NCBI RefSeq assembly: GCF_001543285.1
Contig: NZ_CP014164.1
Coordinates: 434,001 to 498,000, forward strand
Source: Aerococcus viridans
Lineage (GTDB): Bacteria; Bacillota; Bacilli; Lactobacillales; Aerococcaceae
Direction: 5' to 3'
DNA length: 64,000 nt
Part shown: positions 26,881 to 35,135 of the stretch, in pieces
How positions within the stretch are numbered: position 1 is the stretch's first letter
Layout of the letters: the number at the start of each line of letters is the position of its first letter
Program-made: the position numbers and the translations under genes
The notes under the pieces: model-generated
Database searches by the model: none
What the model was told of the DNA's origin: nothing
Seen by the model: the letters and a program-made list of their open reading frames with translations, nothing else

Positions 26881-27834
26881 TTATTCAAATATGTAATCTT
26901 CGTCTGACATTTCTTCAGCATTCCCCATAAGATAACCTGCACCTACTTGAGAAAAGAAATCATGATTAGATGTTTCAATTGAAATACCGTTCATCACAAT
27001 CGGATTGACGTCCTTCGCGAGGGCATTCTCAAAGTAGATCCCAAAGCCCATATTTTGTAGAGATTTATTAGCATTATATTTAACAAATGTCTTGATATCT
27101 TCTGCTAATCCGATTTCAGTATATAATTCTTCTGTAAATGCGAATTCTTTCTCAAGCAATTCTTCTAAGAAACTATACATCCATTGAGTGAACGCTTCTT
27201 GCTCATCTTGTGTCAGCTCTTCAAAATCTTGCCTAAATTTATAACCAAGATATGTACCATGAACCGATTCATCTCGGATGACTAATTTAATAAGTTCAGC
27301 CAAATTGGCAAGTTTATTTTGACCACGATACCACAGTGGGATAAAGAAATTACTGTAATATAAGATACCTTCTAAGAAAACACTCGCTACCTTTACTTGT
27401 ATAGGTGTACCATTTTGATATATATTATTGATTTTCTCTGCTTTAAATTGCATCATTGGATCGTTGTTCATCCAATCGTAAATTTCTTCAATATCTTTGA
27501 ATGTATTTAAGGATATTAAAATGGTCCCATAGGTTTTAGCGTGGATCGACTCCATAAACATAAAATTGCTTAGAACAGCTCGCTCTTTCTGCGTTCTTGC
27601 ATGTTTCTTTAACGCATATAGGCCTTCTTCTGATTGCAGCGTGTCTAAAAGTGCGAGGCCTCCCACTGCTTTTTTGACAATTTCTTTCTCCATAGTTGAT
27701 AATTTTTTCCATTCTAATAAGTCATTAGAAACAGGAACTCTAGTGTCCAACCAAAATTGGGCAGTGGCTTTATCCCAGACAAATTCATCTAACTCATCCT
27801 CGATAAGTTGCCAATTCATTGTTTTATGTATCAT
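26881..27834 (-). CDS. nrdF: class Ib ribonucleotide reductase beta subunit
   Basis: 317-residue R2 (NrdF) that carries the radical cofactor for making deoxynucleotides. All six metal ligands of class Ib are present: Asp in LALLDTLQ, Glu and His in FMESIHAKTY, Glu in SVFLEGILYY, and Glu and His in IRDESVHGTY. The radical Tyr is in HAKTY. The C-terminus ends SDEDYIFE, the usual NrdE-docking tail. The start at 27834 follows a better RBS (AAAGGAAAC) than the in-frame ATG five codons upstream. It is the last gene of nrdI-nrdF'-nrdF. Confidence 0.92.
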   Translation of the reverse strand: MIHKTMNWQLIEDELDEFVWDKATAQFWLDTRVPVSNDLLEWKKLSTMEKEIVKKAVGGLALLDTLQSEEGLYALKKHARTQKERAVLSNFMFMESIHAKTYGTILISLNTFKDIEEIYDWMNNDPMMQFKAEKINNIYQNGTPIQVKVASVFLEGILYYSNFFIPLWYRGQNKLANLAELIKLVIRDESVHGTYLGYKFRQDFEELTQDEQEAFTQWMYSFLEELLEKEFAFTEELYTEIGLAEDIKTFVKYNANKSLQNMGFGIYFENALAKDVNPIVMNGISIETSNHDFFSQVGAGYLMGNAEEMSDEDYIFE

Positions 27835-27941
27835 AATGTTTCCTTTCACGATTAGTAGTTATTGTCACCAAACCTGCTTATTTAATATTATCTGGTGAAC
27901 ATATCTTTTCTCTCAATTACTTTTACTCTTAGCCATATTAT

Positions 27942-28895
27942 TTAAAAAACGTAATCCGATTCGTTCATTACTTCTTCTGTATTTGTGGTATTTTTGTTAT
28001 TGTAATTATTCAGATTATGAGCGCGTAGTTCGTCTAATTGCGTATTGATCGCGGCTATATTTTCTTGATTAAAAGCATAAATCTCATTCAGACCAATACC
28101 GGCGAGAATGTGGTTTGCCTCTTGCATTACTAGGTTGAATGCGACTGTTTTACTACTTCCTATTGTATAAAAGGTATCGATTAATTGATCAGCTAGTACT
28201 ACAAAATCATCAACAATCTCCATACCCCAACTTTTAAACTGGGCTACTTGTTTTGAACTTGCTTCCTTTAACAATAGATTCACTTTATAATTTAGATAAT
28301 AACAATGTAAAGATTCATTTCGAACAATCATTTTGAGCATACTGCCGAGGTTCAAAAAGTTTCGGTCTAGCCATAATTCAAAAAGATAAGAAAGGTACGT
28401 GTAATTTAAAATGCCTTCAACACATATGGCCATGAATCTTTTTTTCAAAGGATCTGCGCTTTGGTAGGTCATATGTATTTTTTCTATATAATCCCTTACC
28501 TGAGGATTAGTATCGACCCAATCAAATGCTTTTTGAGAACCTATATCCTGATTAAATATGCTTAAAATGCGGTTATAGGCCTTTGTATGAACCATTTCAG
28601 TAAATTGAAAATTATTTATGATTGCAATCTCTTGTTGGGAACGTGCACTATCTCGAATAATTTCTCCTAATTCATTGGATTGATAGGTAGCGATATTAGT
28701 CAAAAGAATCAACAAGCGATTGAGCTGCTCTTGTTCTTGTAATTGTAAATTTGCCCATTTTGATCGATCATTTTCGATGGGGACACGTGTATCCAACCAA
28801 AAAAGTGAGGTTGCTCTTTCCCATACAACGTTGTCTAATTCATCCTCAATGACATTCCAGTTAATTGCTTTATAGTGTAAATAATTATTTAACAT
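27942..28895 (-). CDS. divergent NrdF paralogue lacking one metal ligand
   Basis: 317-residue protein aligning along its whole length with the neighbouring NrdF (FWLDTRVP ... NDxxxW). Compared without gaps, the first metal ligand Asp (LLDT) is Ala (NIAT). The other five ligands remain: Glu and His in FTEMVHTKAY, Glu in CVEGILNY, and Glu and His in VRNESLHCYY. The Tyr in TKAY is kept. It also keeps a C-terminal tail ending NESDYVF, so it should still dock on NrdE. The ATG at 28895 has RBS TAGGAGG; an earlier in-frame ATG at 28940 lacks one. It may be a regulatory or helper beta subunit. Confidence 0.88.
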   Translation of the reverse strand: MLNNYLHYKAINWNVIEDELDNVVWERATSLFWLDTRVPIENDRSKWANLQLQEQEQLNRLLILLTNIATYQSNELGEIIRDSARSQQEIAIINNFQFTEMVHTKAYNRILSIFNQDIGSQKAFDWVDTNPQVRDYIEKIHMTYQSADPLKKRFMAICVEGILNYTYLSYLFELWLDRNFLNLGSMLKMIVRNESLHCYYLNYKVNLLLKEASSKQVAQFKSWGMEIVDDFVVLADQLIDTFYTIGSSKTVAFNLVMQEANHILAGIGLNEIYAFNQENIAAINTQLDELRAHNLNNYNNKNTTNTEEVMNESDYVF

Positions 28896-28936
28896 AGTAC
28901 CTCCTAAAATATTGTTTGAAAGGGGATGATATGGTG

Positions 28937-29398
28937 TCATTTTTTATGTCCCTGGTTATGCAGTTTTTCGGCAATTCTCTCTATATCTTCTGTCGTACCT
29001 TTTAGTTCAAATTCATCCAATACGGTAAAACCAAAATCATCGGCGTATTGATAGGCTGTTAGGCAAAATTGTTTATTGAAGTTTCTGTTGCCGCTACCAA
29101 TAATTCCTAAACAATAGTCTCGGTTTTTATTGTAAGTAATCACTTGGCGCAATGGTGTTGTCAAAATTTCGATATCTCCTGTTTCAATACCATTTCCACC
29201 TTCAAGATAAGTAGGCAGAAATACAAAATAGGATTCATTGATGTCAAAAGTGAGTGGTTTTCCTAATTTGACCAAATCTTTTACATTCACATAATCTACC
29301 TTTTTTTGATATTGTTTTTGACAATACGTATCTAAATCTGCGAGAAAACTCGTGGTATTTCCACTTAAACTAATATAATAGACTTTAATTATTTGCAT
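28937..29398 (-). CDS. nrdI: NrdI flavodoxin-like protein
   Basis: 153-residue FMN protein that in class Ib systems supplies the oxidant for assembling the dimanganese-tyrosyl cofactor of NrdF. The FMN phosphate loop is SLSGNTTSF; PTYLEGGNGIETGDIEIL, then TTPLR, and GSGNRNFNKQFCLTA are NrdI signatures, of the longer (~150-residue) streptococcal type. It is the first gene of the operon, with RBS AGAGGTG and 41 bp to the next gene. Confidence 0.93.
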   Translation of the reverse strand: MQIIKVYYISLSGNTTSFLADLDTYCQKQYQKKVDYVNVKDLVKLGKPLTFDINESYFVFLPTYLEGGNGIETGDIEILTTPLRQVITYNKNRDYCLGIIGSGNRNFNKQFCLTAYQYADDFGFTVLDEFELKGTTEDIERIAEKLHNQGHKK

Positions 29399-29423
29399 GT
29401 ATCACACCTCTTTTTAATAAATA

Positions 29424-29470
29424 ACCACATATATAGTGCTTGTTTTAATTAGAAACACTATATATAGTGT
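29424..29470. promoter_or_regulatory. tandem NrdR boxes
   Basis: ACACTATATATAGTGT (29455-29470) is a perfect palindrome and a full match to the NrdR-box consensus aCaCwAtATaTwGtgt. A weaker box ACCACATATATAGTGC (29424-29439, intact right half) lies 31 bp away centre to centre, the three-turn spacing typical of NrdR pairs. They sit upstream of nrdI and could also affect the divergent FNR-like gene. Confidence 0.85.
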
Positions 29471-29544
29471 GTATTGTACATGACATATCGTTATAGAAAA
29501 TTGACGATAGTCATTTTTTTTGATTTTAGAGGAGAGAAAATTAC

Positions 29545-30210
29545 ATGAAAAATTCAGGTTGTTTATGCACCGTTCCACTCTTCGCCCCTCTTTCATTAGA
29601 TGAAAAAAATGAGATAAAGTGTTTGCTTCACCATCAGACGTTTAAAAAAGGAGAAATTATTTTTTCACCAAGTAGTGAAGAACAACTGTTGATTATACCT
29701 TTAGGGGCTATGAAAATATATCGAATTAGTAGAACTGGGAAGGAGCAATTAATTCGTATCGTAAAAGAAGGAGATTACGACGGTGAGAACTATCTCTTTG
29801 GTCTACCCAATGACTGCCTATATGGTGAAGCTGTTGAAGAAACCAGAACTTGCACTCTCTATAAATCCGACTTTAATAAAGTGATGGCACGCTATCCACA
29901 GCTCAGTTATCGATTGTTACAATTAAATGCTTGCAAAACAGTAGCTGTGGAAAAACAGTTGCAGCTTCTAGCGTTTGATCGTATAGAGGAACGGTTAGCC
30001 TTATATCTTAGCCAACTATCTATAGCAGCAAAAATGGGGGAGCTTTTTACTTTACCTATCTCTATGAGAGAGTTGGCAAACTATCTAGCTACCAGTCCTG
30101 AAACTATTTCTCGTAAATTAAGAGATTTTCAAGAAAGAAAATTGATTACTAGAAAAGGAAAGCAGATTACACTATTAGAAGAATTTTGGCTTACATTCGA
30201 TTACATATAA
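29545..30210 (+). CDS. Crp/Fnr-family regulator (FLP-like)
   Basis: 221-residue regulator with an N-terminal cyclic-nucleotide-type beta-roll (about 15-125) and a C-terminal winged HTH, whose recognition region is MRELANYLATSPETISRKLRDF. The N-terminus has closely spaced Cys (GCLCTVPLF), as in FNR-like proteins of lactic acid bacteria that sense redox through cysteines. More Cys occur at IKCLL, NDCLY and RTCTLY. RBS GAGGAGAG. Its divergence from nrdI suggests oxygen- or redox-linked control of the nrd genes, which is inference. Confidence 0.85.
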   Translation: MKNSGCLCTVPLFAPLSLDEKNEIKCLLHHQTFKKGEIIFSPSSEEQLLIIPLGAMKIYRISRTGKEQLIRIVKEGDYDGENYLFGLPNDCLYGEAVEETRTCTLYKSDFNKVMARYPQLSYRLLQLNACKTVAVEKQLQLLAFDRIEERLALYLSQLSIAAKMGELFTLPISMRELANYLATSPETISRKLRDFQERKLITRKGKQITLLEEFWLTFDYI

Positions 30211-30266
30211 AGAATTATAGACGTATAAAAATTAGTAACTAGCATTTAACGGAATAAAGGGGAGTC

Positions 30267-30380
30267 CTGTATAAAGGTGTAGATAAATATTTTGATGAAG
30301 AATATGTCTATGATTTCTAATTGAAAGCAAATAATGGCGTATTAAACAAGTTTATTAAGGAAGTATTTTCAAAAAGTTGA
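30267..30380 (+). pseudogene. short coding remnant
   Basis: In the 359-bp gap after the FNR-like gene one frame reads LYKGVDKYFDEEYVYDF, a TAA, then LKANNGVLNKFIKEVFSKS and stop. It looks coding-like but has an internal stop and no start. I do not recognise the parent protein. Confidence 0.3.
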
Positions 30381-30383
30381 ATA

Positions 30384-30412
30384 CAAAAAAAGAGCTATTA
30401 TTAGCTCTTTAA
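30384..30412 (-). terminator. terminator of the DUF805/DUF4298 pair (reverse strand)
   Basis: Reverse strand AAAGAGCTA/TAGCTCTTT with a 4-nt loop, followed by TTTTGTAT. Confidence 0.7.
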
Positions 30413-30569
30413 CGCTTCTCATACTTACAGATTTGACTATGTTTTGAATATTTTGATTATTATTTCTATTAGATGTCAATCTTTGTTCTATATTAGAGAC
30501 TTACCATCTCAACAATAATCTACAGATAAAATATTGAACCTACTTCAATTCACTAGCTATGAAGTAAGA

Positions 30570-30872
30570 CTATTTTTCTGTTAATTCATCACCAACACTT
30601 TTTAGTTTATTGGCTAAATCCATAATATCTATAACAAGGTCATAGCTGTAGTCTTCTCCTAGTACAGCTGTTGTACGAGCATCTTCAAATAAGCCTTGTT
30701 CTTTCATCTTTAAATGTTTAAACCAAGTCTCACTGCCATAGTAGTGAAGAAATAGTTTGATATTTGGTAGGTATTTTTCAAAATTTTCTAGGGAATCAGA
30801 CATGGCCTCAATTTCTTTAGAAATCTTCAAAAAATTTTCTTCCATCTCATAAAAATTATCAGTATCCTTCAT
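30570..30872 (-). CDS. DUF4298-like protein
   Basis: 100-residue acidic, largely helical protein. The segment LFLHYYGSETWFKHLKMKEQG, followed further on by AVLGEDYSYDLVIDI, resembles the DUF4298 pattern (YYgSexW ... gVLseD..ydll). Function unknown. It lies 38 bp after the DUF805-like gene on the same strand. Confidence 0.6.
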   Translation of the reverse strand: MKDTDNFYEMEENFLKISKEIEAMSDSLENFEKYLPNIKLFLHYYGSETWFKHLKMKEQGLFEDARTTAVLGEDYSYDLVIDIMDLANKLKSVGDELTEK

Positions 30873-30910
30873 GTTACCCCCAACTTTCTTAAATGATATG
30901 CATTTGATGA

Positions 30911-31141
30911 TTATTTTATTGCACTAATGGTAGTGGTAATTGTTGGGATGATTGATATGATCGTATAAACTTGGACAAAATAAGCAATAGGTTCCTCCCA
31001 AGAAGGAGGTGCAATTAAAGCAATAAAGTAGAGTATAATAATAAAAATAAGATTCTTTAAAATCCTAGATGATGCTTGGCGCCAACTTATTTTCTGTTTA
31101 AAATTAAATGTTTGTTGCCAAAAATTAATAAATGATTTCAT
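30911..31141 (-). CDS. DUF805-like membrane protein
   Basis: 76 residues from ATG 31141, beginning MKSFINFWQQTFNFKQKIS, which resembles the N-terminus of DUF805 (FWkktFdFkGR..R). Two hydrophobic segments follow (IFIIILYFIALIA and VYTIISIIPTITTTI). It is shorter than typical DUF805 proteins (~110-130). The in-frame upstream ATG at 31207 gives an unlikely extra hydrophobic leader. Function unknown. Confidence 0.5.
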   Translation of the reverse strand: MKSFINFWQQTFNFKQKISWRQASSRILKNLIFIIILYFIALIAPPSWEEPIAYFVQVYTIISIIPTITTTISAIK

Positions 31142-31291
31142 GATAAAACGCCTTTCTAAATATGAATGCATAACTAAAAAAAAGCATAAACTAAAAATAT
31201 ACAGCAAGCAATAAAATTATTTATGATCACTGATTCACAATATATTTGCATTAAAATATATAAGGAGTAGAATTATAGGTAAGGAGGGATT

Positions 31292-31729
31292 ATGATGACT
31301 GATAATAAATTTCTGACTGGTAATGTAGATAACGACAAAAAACCGTATATTATAGATGTTGAAAAAGAAACGTTAGAGAATACAAATTTTCGTACGACGA
31401 TTTGGACAGGTAACAAGTTGCAGTTGACTGTTATGGAAATTCCTGTAGGCGGTGATATTGGTTTAGAAGTACATAATGAAAGTGATCAATTTATCCGTAT
31501 CGAGCAAGGTGAGGGTCTTTGCCAGATGGGTCCTGCTGAGGACGATTTATCCTTTGAACAAAAAATTGGAGAAGATGAAGCAGTCTTTGTGCCACTAGGT
31601 TTATGGCATAATATCACCAATCGGGGGAGTGTACCGTTAAAACTGTACACCATTTATGCTAGCCCTGACCACGTACCTGGTACTGTTCATGGCACTCAAG
31701 AAGATGCTGAAAGCGATCCAAATGAATAA
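31292..31729 (+). CDS. cupin-domain protein
   Basis: 145-residue single cupin. Motif 1 is IGLEVHNESDQFIRIEQGEG (one His plus Glu/Asp); motif 2 is AVFVPLGLWHNITNRG. Such small cupins bind a metal, but the substrate is unknown. AAGGAGGG precedes two adjacent ATGs. It is monocistronic with a terminator. Confidence 0.85.
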   Translation: MMTDNKFLTGNVDNDKKPYIIDVEKETLENTNFRTTIWTGNKLQLTVMEIPVGGDIGLEVHNESDQFIRIEQGEGLCQMGPAEDDLSFEQKIGEDEAVFVPLGLWHNITNRGSVPLKLYTIYASPDHVPGTVHGTQEDAESDPNE

Positions 31730-31775
31730 AACAAACATGAAATGCAAAAAAAGTACAAACAATAGTTAAATCAAG

Positions 31776-31811
31776 AAAACCGATGACCTTAAAAGCGTTA
31801 TCGGTTTTTTT
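31776..31811 (+). terminator. cupin gene terminator
   Basis: AAAACCGATGAC / GTTATCGGTTTT with one G-U, 9-nt loop, T-run. Confidence 0.85.
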
Positions 31812-31969
31812 ATGCTAGAAACCAACAAGTACCTATATAAAATATTCTTTTCCATATTTAAATCAATGTATAGTACGGTACTTCTAAAAATTGTTGTAGG
31901 ATGAAACTAGCAATTTAATTAAATTTTCATATATAATAATATTATGCAAAAAGATAAGGAGTGTGCTAC

Positions 31970-32353
31970 ATGCCATTAGTTAGAATCGATCTTTTAGAAG
32001 GTAAGACTGCAGAATTTAAATCACAACTAGGTGAGTTAGTTTACGAATCTATGCTTGAAACAATTGGCATTCCTGAAGAGGATAAGTTCGTTATTGTGAA
32101 TGATTTAAAAGCTGAAGAACTGATATTTTCTACCAACTACCTAGATGTTGACCGTACAGAAGGTATCGTAATCATTCAAATCACGATGAATGAAGGGCGT
32201 ACAACTGAGGTGAAAAAAGCTTTATACAAGACAGTTGCTGATAAATTAAATAGCCAATTAGCTATTCGCAAAGAAGATGTCTTTATCAACTTAGTTGAAG
32301 TAAATAAAGAGAACTGGTCCTTTGGTAATGGTATTGCACAGTACGCAGAATAA
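31970..32353 (+). CDS. tautomerase-superfamily protein (Tautomerase_2 type)
   Basis: 127-residue member of the 4-OT/MIF superfamily with the catalytic N-terminal proline (MPLVRIDLLEG). The NEGRTTEVKKALY segment and the end FINLVEVNKENWSFGNGIAQ match the Tautomerase_2 family. Start at ATG 31970, with AAGGAG upstream, exposes Pro1; an in-frame start three codons earlier would bury it. Substrate unknown. Confidence 0.88.
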   Translation: MPLVRIDLLEGKTAEFKSQLGELVYESMLETIGIPEEDKFVIVNDLKAEELIFSTNYLDVDRTEGIVIIQITMNEGRTTEVKKALYKTVADKLNSQLAIRKEDVFINLVEVNKENWSFGNGIAQYAE

Positions 32354-32381
32354 ATAGCATTACTACAAGTACATAAAAGCC

Positions 32382-32424
32382 ATACCCTAGCTATCCCCAT
32401 CTTTTTTTGAGATAGCTAGGGTAT
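32382..32424 (+). terminator. strong hairpin after the tautomerase gene
   Basis: ATACCCTAGCTATC / GATAGCTAGGGTAT, a perfect 14-bp stem. The T7 run lies in the loop and not after the stem, so termination is plausible but not certain. Confidence 0.6.
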
Positions 32425-32452
32425 CTGTCATCTTAACCCAGGAGGGATTAGC

Positions 32453-32980
32453 ATGTATTACAAATCTTCTTACACCTCACCACTTGGCCAAATTGCTATC
32501 GTGAGCGACGATAAAACCATTAAAGGCGTGTGGTTTGCTGACCAAAAATACTTCGGTAGTCAATACGTCATGCAAACAATGGCAGTAGCTGAAACACCAG
32601 TAATCATGCAAGTCAAAAATTGGTTAGATGCTTATTTTGCTGGTGAGAACCCAACTCTTGACCCAAACATTTTGGACCCAGAAGTAACGCCTTACCGTAA
32701 GCAAATCCTGAACGCACTGATTAATGTCCCTTACGGCCAAACGACTAGTTATAAGGAATTAGCTGATAAAGTTGCTTTAACCACTCCTGGGAAAAGGAGT
32801 TCAGCTCGTGCAGCTGGCGGTGCTGTTGGCCACAATCCCATCTCGATTCTAATTCCATGTCACCGGGTTGTAGCCACTAACGGTGCAGTAACTGGTTATG
32901 CAGGTGGTATCGACCGCAAAATTGCCTTGCTGGCTTTGGAAGGCTTTGACCAATCCAAGCTAGGCAACCACAAAGTATAG
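32453..32980 (+). CDS. ogt: methylated-DNA-protein cysteine methyltransferase
   Basis: 175-residue suicide repair protein removing methyl groups from O6-methylguanine. The active-site motif is LIPCHRVV; ATGKS-type HTH residues (SARAAGGAVGHNP) and VTGYAGG are present. RBS CAGGAGGG. The nth-like gene follows 87 bp later, so both may act in alkylation/base repair. Confidence 0.93.
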   Translation: MYYKSSYTSPLGQIAIVSDDKTIKGVWFADQKYFGSQYVMQTMAVAETPVIMQVKNWLDAYFAGENPTLDPNILDPEVTPYRKQILNALINVPYGQTTSYKELADKVALTTPGKRSSARAAGGAVGHNPISILIPCHRVVATNGAVTGYAGGIDRKIALLALEGFDQSKLGNHKV

Positions 32981-33067
32981 GTGTGACGCGAATAGGCACC
33001 TATTCATTTTTACATAAAGATGCAAAGAAAAATATCACATAATGGCAAAATTATTTAGGATGAGATG

Positions 33068-33703
33068 ATGGATAAATTAGCTATTAGAAAATTATACGAT
33101 ACTTTACTGAAAGAAATGGGGCCACAAGGTTGGTGGCCTGCTGATTCTAAGGTGGAAATAATCCTGGGGGCTATCCTTGTTCAAAATACCAACTGGCGTA
33201 ACGTTGAAAAGTCCCTAAATAACTTGAACGCAGCTACTGACTTTTTGCCAGAAGAAATTTTAAAACTCCAACTGGAAGAATTAGAAACGTTGATTCGACC
33301 AAGTGGATTCTACCGCAACAAGGCGCGAGCAATTCAAGCCAGTTTCCAATGGTTTGATCACCACAAATGGGATTATCAAGCCATGCAGTATGCATACGGA
33401 AAACAGTTGCGAAGTGAAATCTTGAAATTACACGGGGTAGGATATGAAACAGCTGACGTATTTCGCGTTTTTATATTTGATCAACCAGCGTTTATCGCTG
33501 ATGGCTACGCTAGGCGGTTATTCAGTTGGTTGACAGGCAATTCGTACACAACCTATCAAAGCCTTTACCAAGAGATTAACTTACCGGATGACTTCACTTA
33601 TGAGGAAGCCCAGGAATTCCATGGCTTAATTGATGAGTTTGGCAAACTATACTTGGGTAAAAATGGCCAGGTGAAGGGGAATTTTTTATCCAATCACCCA
33701 TGA
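33068..33703 (+). CDS. HhH-GPD DNA glycosylase (endonuclease III-like, no FeS)
   Basis: 211-residue endonuclease III-superfamily protein. The N-terminal GWWPADSKVEIILGAILVQN and the hairpin LKLHGVGYETADVF plus conserved Asp in FIADGYARR are seen. It lacks the C-terminal four-Cys iron-sulfur cluster of Nth. At the position of the Nth catalytic Lys there is Glu (GYETA), so it may be a monofunctional base glycosylase of the MagIII type. It lies next to ogt, which fits alkylation repair. Substrate unproven. Confidence 0.8.
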   Translation: MDKLAIRKLYDTLLKEMGPQGWWPADSKVEIILGAILVQNTNWRNVEKSLNNLNAATDFLPEEILKLQLEELETLIRPSGFYRNKARAIQASFQWFDHHKWDYQAMQYAYGKQLRSEILKLHGVGYETADVFRVFIFDQPAFIADGYARRLFSWLTGNSYTTYQSLYQEINLPDDFTYEEAQEFHGLIDEFGKLYLGKNGQVKGNFLSNHP

Positions 33704-33802
33704 TAAATACTCTATAGTATATATTTTTAATTTAAAAAATACATTTGGGTTTACATTTTCTTTTTAATACCGTATGATATCACCATAAACATTCAAATAA
33801 AA

Positions 33803-33915
33803 TCTTCAGGGCAGGGTGTAATTCCCGACCGGCGGTAAAGTCCGCGACCTCCTTTAATTAGGGGCTGACTCGGTGTAATTCCGAGACCGACAGTAGAGTC
33901 TGGATGGAAGAAGAG
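33803..33915 (+). promoter_or_regulatory. FMN riboswitch of the rib operon
   Basis: Complete RFN element: TCTTCAGGGCAGGGTG, TTCCCGACCGGCGGTAAAGT, a CCGAGACCGACAGTAGAGTC block and TGGATGGAAGAAGA. Followed by a terminator and then ribD, the standard FMN feedback switch. Confidence 0.97.
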
Positions 33916-33961
33916 TAGAATCAAAATAAACGAATACTATAAGTCTATAGTTTATTTGTGT

Positions 33962-33994
33962 GCCCTAGGAATCTTATTTCTAGGGCTTTTTTTT
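33962..33994 (+). terminator. rib riboswitch terminator
   Basis: GCCCTAGGAA/TTCTAGGGC followed by TTTTTTTT, 47 bp before the ribD start. Confidence 0.92.
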
Positions 33995-34040
33995 CGTCAC
34001 TCTGACTGGATTATTTGTTGTTTAGAGAAAGGATGAGTGA

Positions 34041-35135
34041 ATGAAAGACTATATGCAAGAAGCACTTGACCTAGCCGAATTAGGACAGGGTTGGACAAGG
34101 TCTAATCCTATGGTTGGTGCAGTTATCGTAAAGAATAGCCAAATCATCGGTCGAGGCTATCATCAGCAGTATGGTGGTTTGCATGCGGAAAGAGAAGCCT
34201 TAAAGGATGCCAACGAACAAGGGCATGATGTAAAAGGGGCAACTATGTACGTCACGCTGGAACCCTGCTGTCATTTTGGTAAAACGCCGCCTTGTACGCA
34301 AGCTATTATCGAAGGGGGTATTGAAAAAGTGGTAGTTGCTGCAATTGATCCGAATCCATTAGTTGCTGGAAAAGGGATCCAGGAATTAAGAAACCACCAT
34401 ATAGAAGTGGAAACGGGTCTTTTGGCTGAAGAAAGTGAAGACCTTAACCGTAAATTCAATTATTTTATGACTCATCAACGCCCCTATGTCACCATGAAAT
34501 ACGCCATGACCCTAGATGGTCGAACAGCTGCTTACACTGGGGATTCCCAGTGGATAACGGACAAAATTGCACGAGAGCATGTGCATTACCAACGCCACAG
34601 GAACCAATCCATTATGGTTGGCATAGGGACTGTACTTGCTGATGACCCAGCCTTAACTGTTCGAATTGACGATTTTGAGGGGATTAATCCTATCCGTATT
34701 GTTTGTGATACTAGCTTGAAGCTCCCCTTAAACAGCCAATTAGTGGCGACAGCGAAGGAAACGCCCACAATTATTGCGACAATTAATCAGAACCCAGAAG
34801 ATCACCAAGCCTATCAAGCAGCCGGTTGTCAGCTATTGGTTGTGAAGGAAAAGGATAACAAAGTAGATTTACTTGATTTAATCACACAACTGGGCCAACA
34901 AGGTATTCAAAGTATTTATGTTGAAGGTGGATCAAAACTAAATGCTTCGTTACTTGAAGCTGGTTTAATCCAGGAAATTCACACTTATATTGGGCCCAAA
35001 GTAATTGGTGGTTTTGACCAGTATAGTCCTATCAGTGGTTTTGGTTTTCCACAGATGGACCAAGCACTTACAAGTAATGTTCAGGCAATCACGTCATTAG
35101 GTAAAGACCTTTTGATAGAAAGTAGGGTGGATTAA
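34041..35135 (+). CDS. ribD: bifunctional riboflavin deaminase/reductase RibD
   Basis: 364 residues. The N-terminal deaminase (1-~145) has the zinc motif HAEREAL and PCCHFGKTPPC. The C-terminal NADPH-dependent reductase (~148-360) begins RPYVTMKYAMTLDGRTAA and includes SQWITD and YVEGGSKLNASLL. It catalyses the second and third steps of riboflavin synthesis. First gene of ribD-ribE-ribBA-ribH; it abuts ribE with no gap. Confidence 0.96.
   Translation: MKDYMQEALDLAELGQGWTRSNPMVGAVIVKNSQIIGRGYHQQYGGLHAEREALKDANEQGHDVKGATMYVTLEPCCHFGKTPPCTQAIIEGGIEKVVVAAIDPNPLVAGKGIQELRNHHIEVETGLLAEESEDLNRKFNYFMTHQRPYVTMKYAMTLDGRTAAYTGDSQWITDKIAREHVHYQRHRNQSIMVGIGTVLADDPALTVRIDDFEGINPIRIVCDTSLKLPLNSQLVATAKETPTIIATINQNPEDHQAYQAAGCQLLVVKEKDNKVDLLDLITQLGQQGIQSIYVEGGSKLNASLLEAGLIQEIHTYIGPKVIGGFDQYSPISGFGFPQMDQALTSNVQAITSLGKDLLIESRVD

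Noticed and set aside
27942-28895. Class Ie (metal-free, DOPA-type) NrdF
   Set aside because: Class Ie proteins replace glutamate ligands (VPK or QSK types). Here all three Glu and both His remain and only the Asp is changed.
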